Assembly (NCBI GenBank): GCA_004123355.1
Contig: SCHM01000001.1
Span: forward strand, 6,396,193-6,460,192
Reading direction: 5' to 3'
DNA length: 64,000 bases
Origin: Amphirosellinia nigrospora
Lineage: Eukaryota > Ascomycota > Sordariomycetes > Xylariales > Xylariaceae
The number at the start of each line of letters is the position of its first letter. The first letter of the stretch is position 1. The notes below the pieces were generated by a model. It was not told the DNA's origin. It saw only the letters and a list, made by a program, of their open reading frames with translations, and searched no databases. The position numbers were made by a program, and so were the translations under genes. Below are positions 59,260 to 64,000 of the stretch, in pieces.

Positions 59260-61076
59260 TCCCTCAATCTCTACGACATGCGACGACGATGAACAGACAC
59301 TCTAATATATTAATGGCGTTTTTGCAAGGTACCTAGGTAGTAGAAGGAAAACTGTGAACTAAAGGGTCTACTTGAGAGTGTCCGATTTCCCAGCCTGTCG
59401 GGTCTATAAGAACGTATTGGGTGAATGGCGGCCAGCCCTGGGGCCAAGGGCCGAATTGCGGAATCTTTAACATGACTTCTCTAGAAAGGGGGCTGAGATG
59501 ATGATATTGACTATAATTAGCACTCGTCTGTGGCCGTGGCTGATAAGAGGTTACGTTGCATAGCATATATATCGCATCGCTACTGCAGTAAGCTGGTGCA
59601 ACTTAACGGTTGCTCGATTGACAGTTACATTGTAATTGCCTGATGTTAAGATGTCTTCGTTGAGCGAGATGAGAAATGAAAGGCAAGCAGAACGCGATAA
59701 AAAGGTTAGAAGCTGCCTTGCTCGGGTGGCGTCAATTACAACCTTTAGAAGCAGAAGGCCAGTTTGGCCGTAAAAGTTCTACTACCTTAGTTAAGTAGCT
59801 GGCAACTCCATTCACAAGCCCTGAAAGTCGAGACGGGGGCTATGAAGGATATCATGACAATCAACGCTGGCAACCTGAGTTGGACCCTATCGAAAACTCT
59901 CGACATAACAAGGGCGCTTTAGGTAGTAAGTACTGCAGCATCATACGTCACACTCAACACCACGGGTTATAGATCGCAGGCCATTCTAGCTGTGTACAAT
60001 CTGTGACGGACAAAACGAAGCTGTTGTCACCATTTGGCCACAACGGTATATAGACCCCAATGCTCGAAATATCCACCATGCTATGCTTAGACCCAAACGC
60101 AGATAGGCCTGCAACCAATAGCGCGCCTCTAAATGTAACATAACAAGAACAATATTGTCAATTGATACCGTAAATATACCGTATTCCCTACATGTAGGAG
60201 AATCTATTATGTCTAATTTACACCATTAGCTCCAGGCTACCTAGTAGGAAGAAGGGTCAACAAAGAACATAAAAAATTGACATAAACACAGCATTACACA
60301 ATTACGCGTTGCCTAAGCAGGACGCCGAACTGTAACGTCGGGTTTTTAAGCGCACCTTACTCAGCCGTTTAAACGTGTTAGAAACAATCGGCAGCGAATG
60401 ACCGATTATTCGAAGCGCGATTATGCGACACAGGACAGCGAGACTGTCTAACGGCAGGGTATATGTGGCTGAACTACAGCACTACACTACACTTCATTTT
60501 CTACCTAAGTCATAGTGATTCATTCTTTCCATCCATGTGGGACGGTAAGCAGTCCTCGCTAACGACGGGAATTTAAAATTCGTGATATCAGTATTAGGTA
60601 TTCTACTATTTTAAGAAGAGATGTCTCAGGATAGAGTCGGGGGTCGGGGCGCGAGATGTCAGCCAGCCCTATTTCACCCGTGTTGAGTCATTGCCCTGCC
60701 ACTTGGCGCTACCGCCGTGCTGAGTTATAAGCGGGACCGTAGACAGTATTGAATACGGGAGAGGCTAGTGGAGAGCTTGCTCCACACTGGACGGTGAGAA
60801 CTCGGAGGTGTAGAAAACACGGTCCCGTCTGACTTATTCATGACATTCAAACAATCGGTATCCCGGTTATTCGTTCAAAGCGAGCTGAAACCAGGGGGGG
60901 GGGCTCTGAATAGTATAAGATGTAGAAGATGCCATTGAGAAGCATGATGGCAGAAGACACCTCTACATCTACATATTTCATATTACAAAGAAAGCCGTCT
61001 CTCTATATATTATTTACCCTTTTCTATAACATAATATTCGTTAATCTTCAAGCTGCCTGCAGAAACTCGATTCAAG
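59260..61076. other. Intergenic between divergent DUF3176 and monooxygenase genes
   Basis: A 1.8-kb shared upstream region. A TACCTAGGTA motif lies near 59331 and a run of G near 60894-60903. No gene is supported. Confidence 0.4.
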
Positions 61077-62926
<1,850 letters not shown>

Positions 62927-63408
62927 GGACGGCCTGAAAAGAGAATTCAAGAATTAAAAACGACAAGACGATGCTCCTCTCCCCCTTTCCTTATAAATTC
63001 GACTATACCAGGTTTCACATATTTTTAGAGGTACTGTTCAGTTTGTATTATATGTATTATCAATTTGGATAAAATAATTTCGAAGTAAAGCGAATGACAT
63101 AAGCATCATGCTAGAAAGCTGTGGGTTTACAGCATGTGAGAAACAAAGAAAGCAACTGTGATTGTACTCTTAGTTTCTTTTCGATGCCATGGGGCCTTGA
63201 TCTGTTGGCTTTCATTGCTCGGCAATGTTGTGGAATTGACAAAGAGAATTGTTTTGACGATCTACGTATATACAAGGCAGCCGACTTACTCGGCTAATCA
63301 GATAGGCTTTCACACTCACCCAGACCTGAACAATTCTAATCTTGTATCTCTACCGTATTCTCGATGGACAAACAATCTGATCGATACGACTCACCTACAT
63401 CATATAAC
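62927..63408. other. Short intergenic region
   Basis: No gene is seen. It separates the monooxygenase from the partial gene that follows on the same strand. Confidence 0.35.
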
Positions 63409-64000
63409 ATGAAGACACAACACAATAACAATCATACCCCTGTGAAGAAGGCCTATCCGCAGGGGAGGACGATTAAATCCCTAATGAAGCAAGCATCTAC
63501 ATCTGACAAAGATATGGCAGATTATGAGGACTATCTAAGGGACAAGTGGCCATGCAATGACGCGATCCCGGAGCCATTTGACCCTTGCAAGCTTGAGGTG
63601 GTTCTAAAATCCCGGTTTCCAAGGAAAAGAAGGCACGAAGGATCGAGCGAGACATCGAAAACTATTTCGCAAGACAAGGGAGACGATTCTCACAACACGG
63701 CCCCTCGAGATGAACCCTTGCGCATTTCACCTGAATTCCTCTATTCAAGTGAATGTAAGTATTTGGACTCTTCATCAGGGCCAGTCGATCAATTATTCGA
63801 TACTTCAGACAACGAAAGCGAGGTTACTTTCGACGGCAAAAGTGAGGCCCCTTTTGAAGACATTACATCCTTGATTGATGAAATAACATTAGAGTGGATG
63901 CAATCAAACTTGAACACCACCACCTGCAATAACCAAGCCATGGCAGGAGCTTTAGAGCGGCCATCAACCCCACGGATCGGGGCTGGATCGAAACCGCCAC
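63409..64000 (+). CDS. Partial gene running off the window, unknown protein
   Basis: From ATG 63409 the frame stays open to the last base (197 codons, no stop). The product is hydrophilic: MKTQHNNNHTPVKKAYPQG at the start, a basic run PRKRRHEG that could be a nuclear localisation signal, then acidic Ser-rich sequence (DTSDNESEV, EDITSLIDEITLEWMQ). There is no signal peptide, membrane helix or known domain. The open length and codon pattern make it a likely real gene, or at least a first exon. Its 3' part lies outside the window, so introns beyond this point are unknown. Confidence 0.5.
   Translation, partial: MKTQHNNNHTPVKKAYPQGRTIKSLMKQASTSDKDMADYEDYLRDKWPCNDAIPEPFDPCKLEVVLKSRFPRKRRHEGSSETSKTISQDKGDDSHNTAPRDEPLRISPEFLYSSECKYLDSSSGPVDQLFDTSDNESEVTFDGKSEAPFEDITSLIDEITLEWMQSNLNTTTCNNQAMAGALERPSTPRIGAGSKPP

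Overview
This is a stretch of a filamentous ascomycete (Pezizomycotina) nuclear chromosome, most likely a Sordariomycete. The support is short GT-AG introns with fungal branch points, an AT-saturated block with the CpA loss expected of repeat-induced point mutation (RIP), and fungal gene families: an AA9 monooxygenase with a CBM1, HET domain, DUF3176, GTP cyclohydrolase II, TPS1 and tyrosinase. Gene models were built by hand from reading frames, splice sites and family conservation. Most start codons and all exon joins are predictions from one strand of DNA with no transcript data. No tRNA, rRNA or CRISPR was seen.

Layout. 1-2.7 kb: RIP-destroyed transposon DNA ending in a repeat that recurs at 29 kb. 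2.7-18.3 kb: a gene block of a mitochondrial GTP/GDP carrier (GGC1, -), an MBL-fold hydrolase (-), an HDHD5/YKR070W-like HAD protein (14 exons, +), GTP cyclohydrolase II (RIB1, +) and a 14-TM-type MFS transporter (12 exons, +). The first three act in, or carry a presequence for, the mitochondrion. Four copies of a foldback element with long terminal inverted repeats lie among these genes. One supplies the last codons and stop of RIB1; another has a perfect 9-bp target duplication, as in Mutator-like elements. 18.3-29.5 kb: an accessory region with a kinase-associated fragment, a 769-aa protein kinase (-), a small two-exon gene, and a divergent kinase that I read as fused through an intron to a HET domain (about 1157 aa). 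A copia-type gag relic and repeat follow.

30-37 kb: an FAD monooxygenase, a secreted AA9 LPMO with CBM1, and an AVT3-like vacuolar amino acid transporter. 37-64 kb: widely spaced genes for an amino acid permease, trehalose-6-phosphate synthase (TPS1), a secreted tyrosinase with a long low-complexity N-terminal extension, a DUF3176 membrane protein, a phenol-hydroxylase-type FAD monooxygenase, and a gene cut by the window end.

Most genes look independent. The one plausible functional unit is the kinase / small gene / kinase-HET neighbourhood: two paralogous kinases with a degenerate DFG motif, transcribed divergently, one joined to a HET domain. This is a candidate allorecognition or cell-death locus. 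The other structural theme is very small exons (7, 7, 9, 14, 15, 15 and 19 nt), which automated annotation would probably miss.
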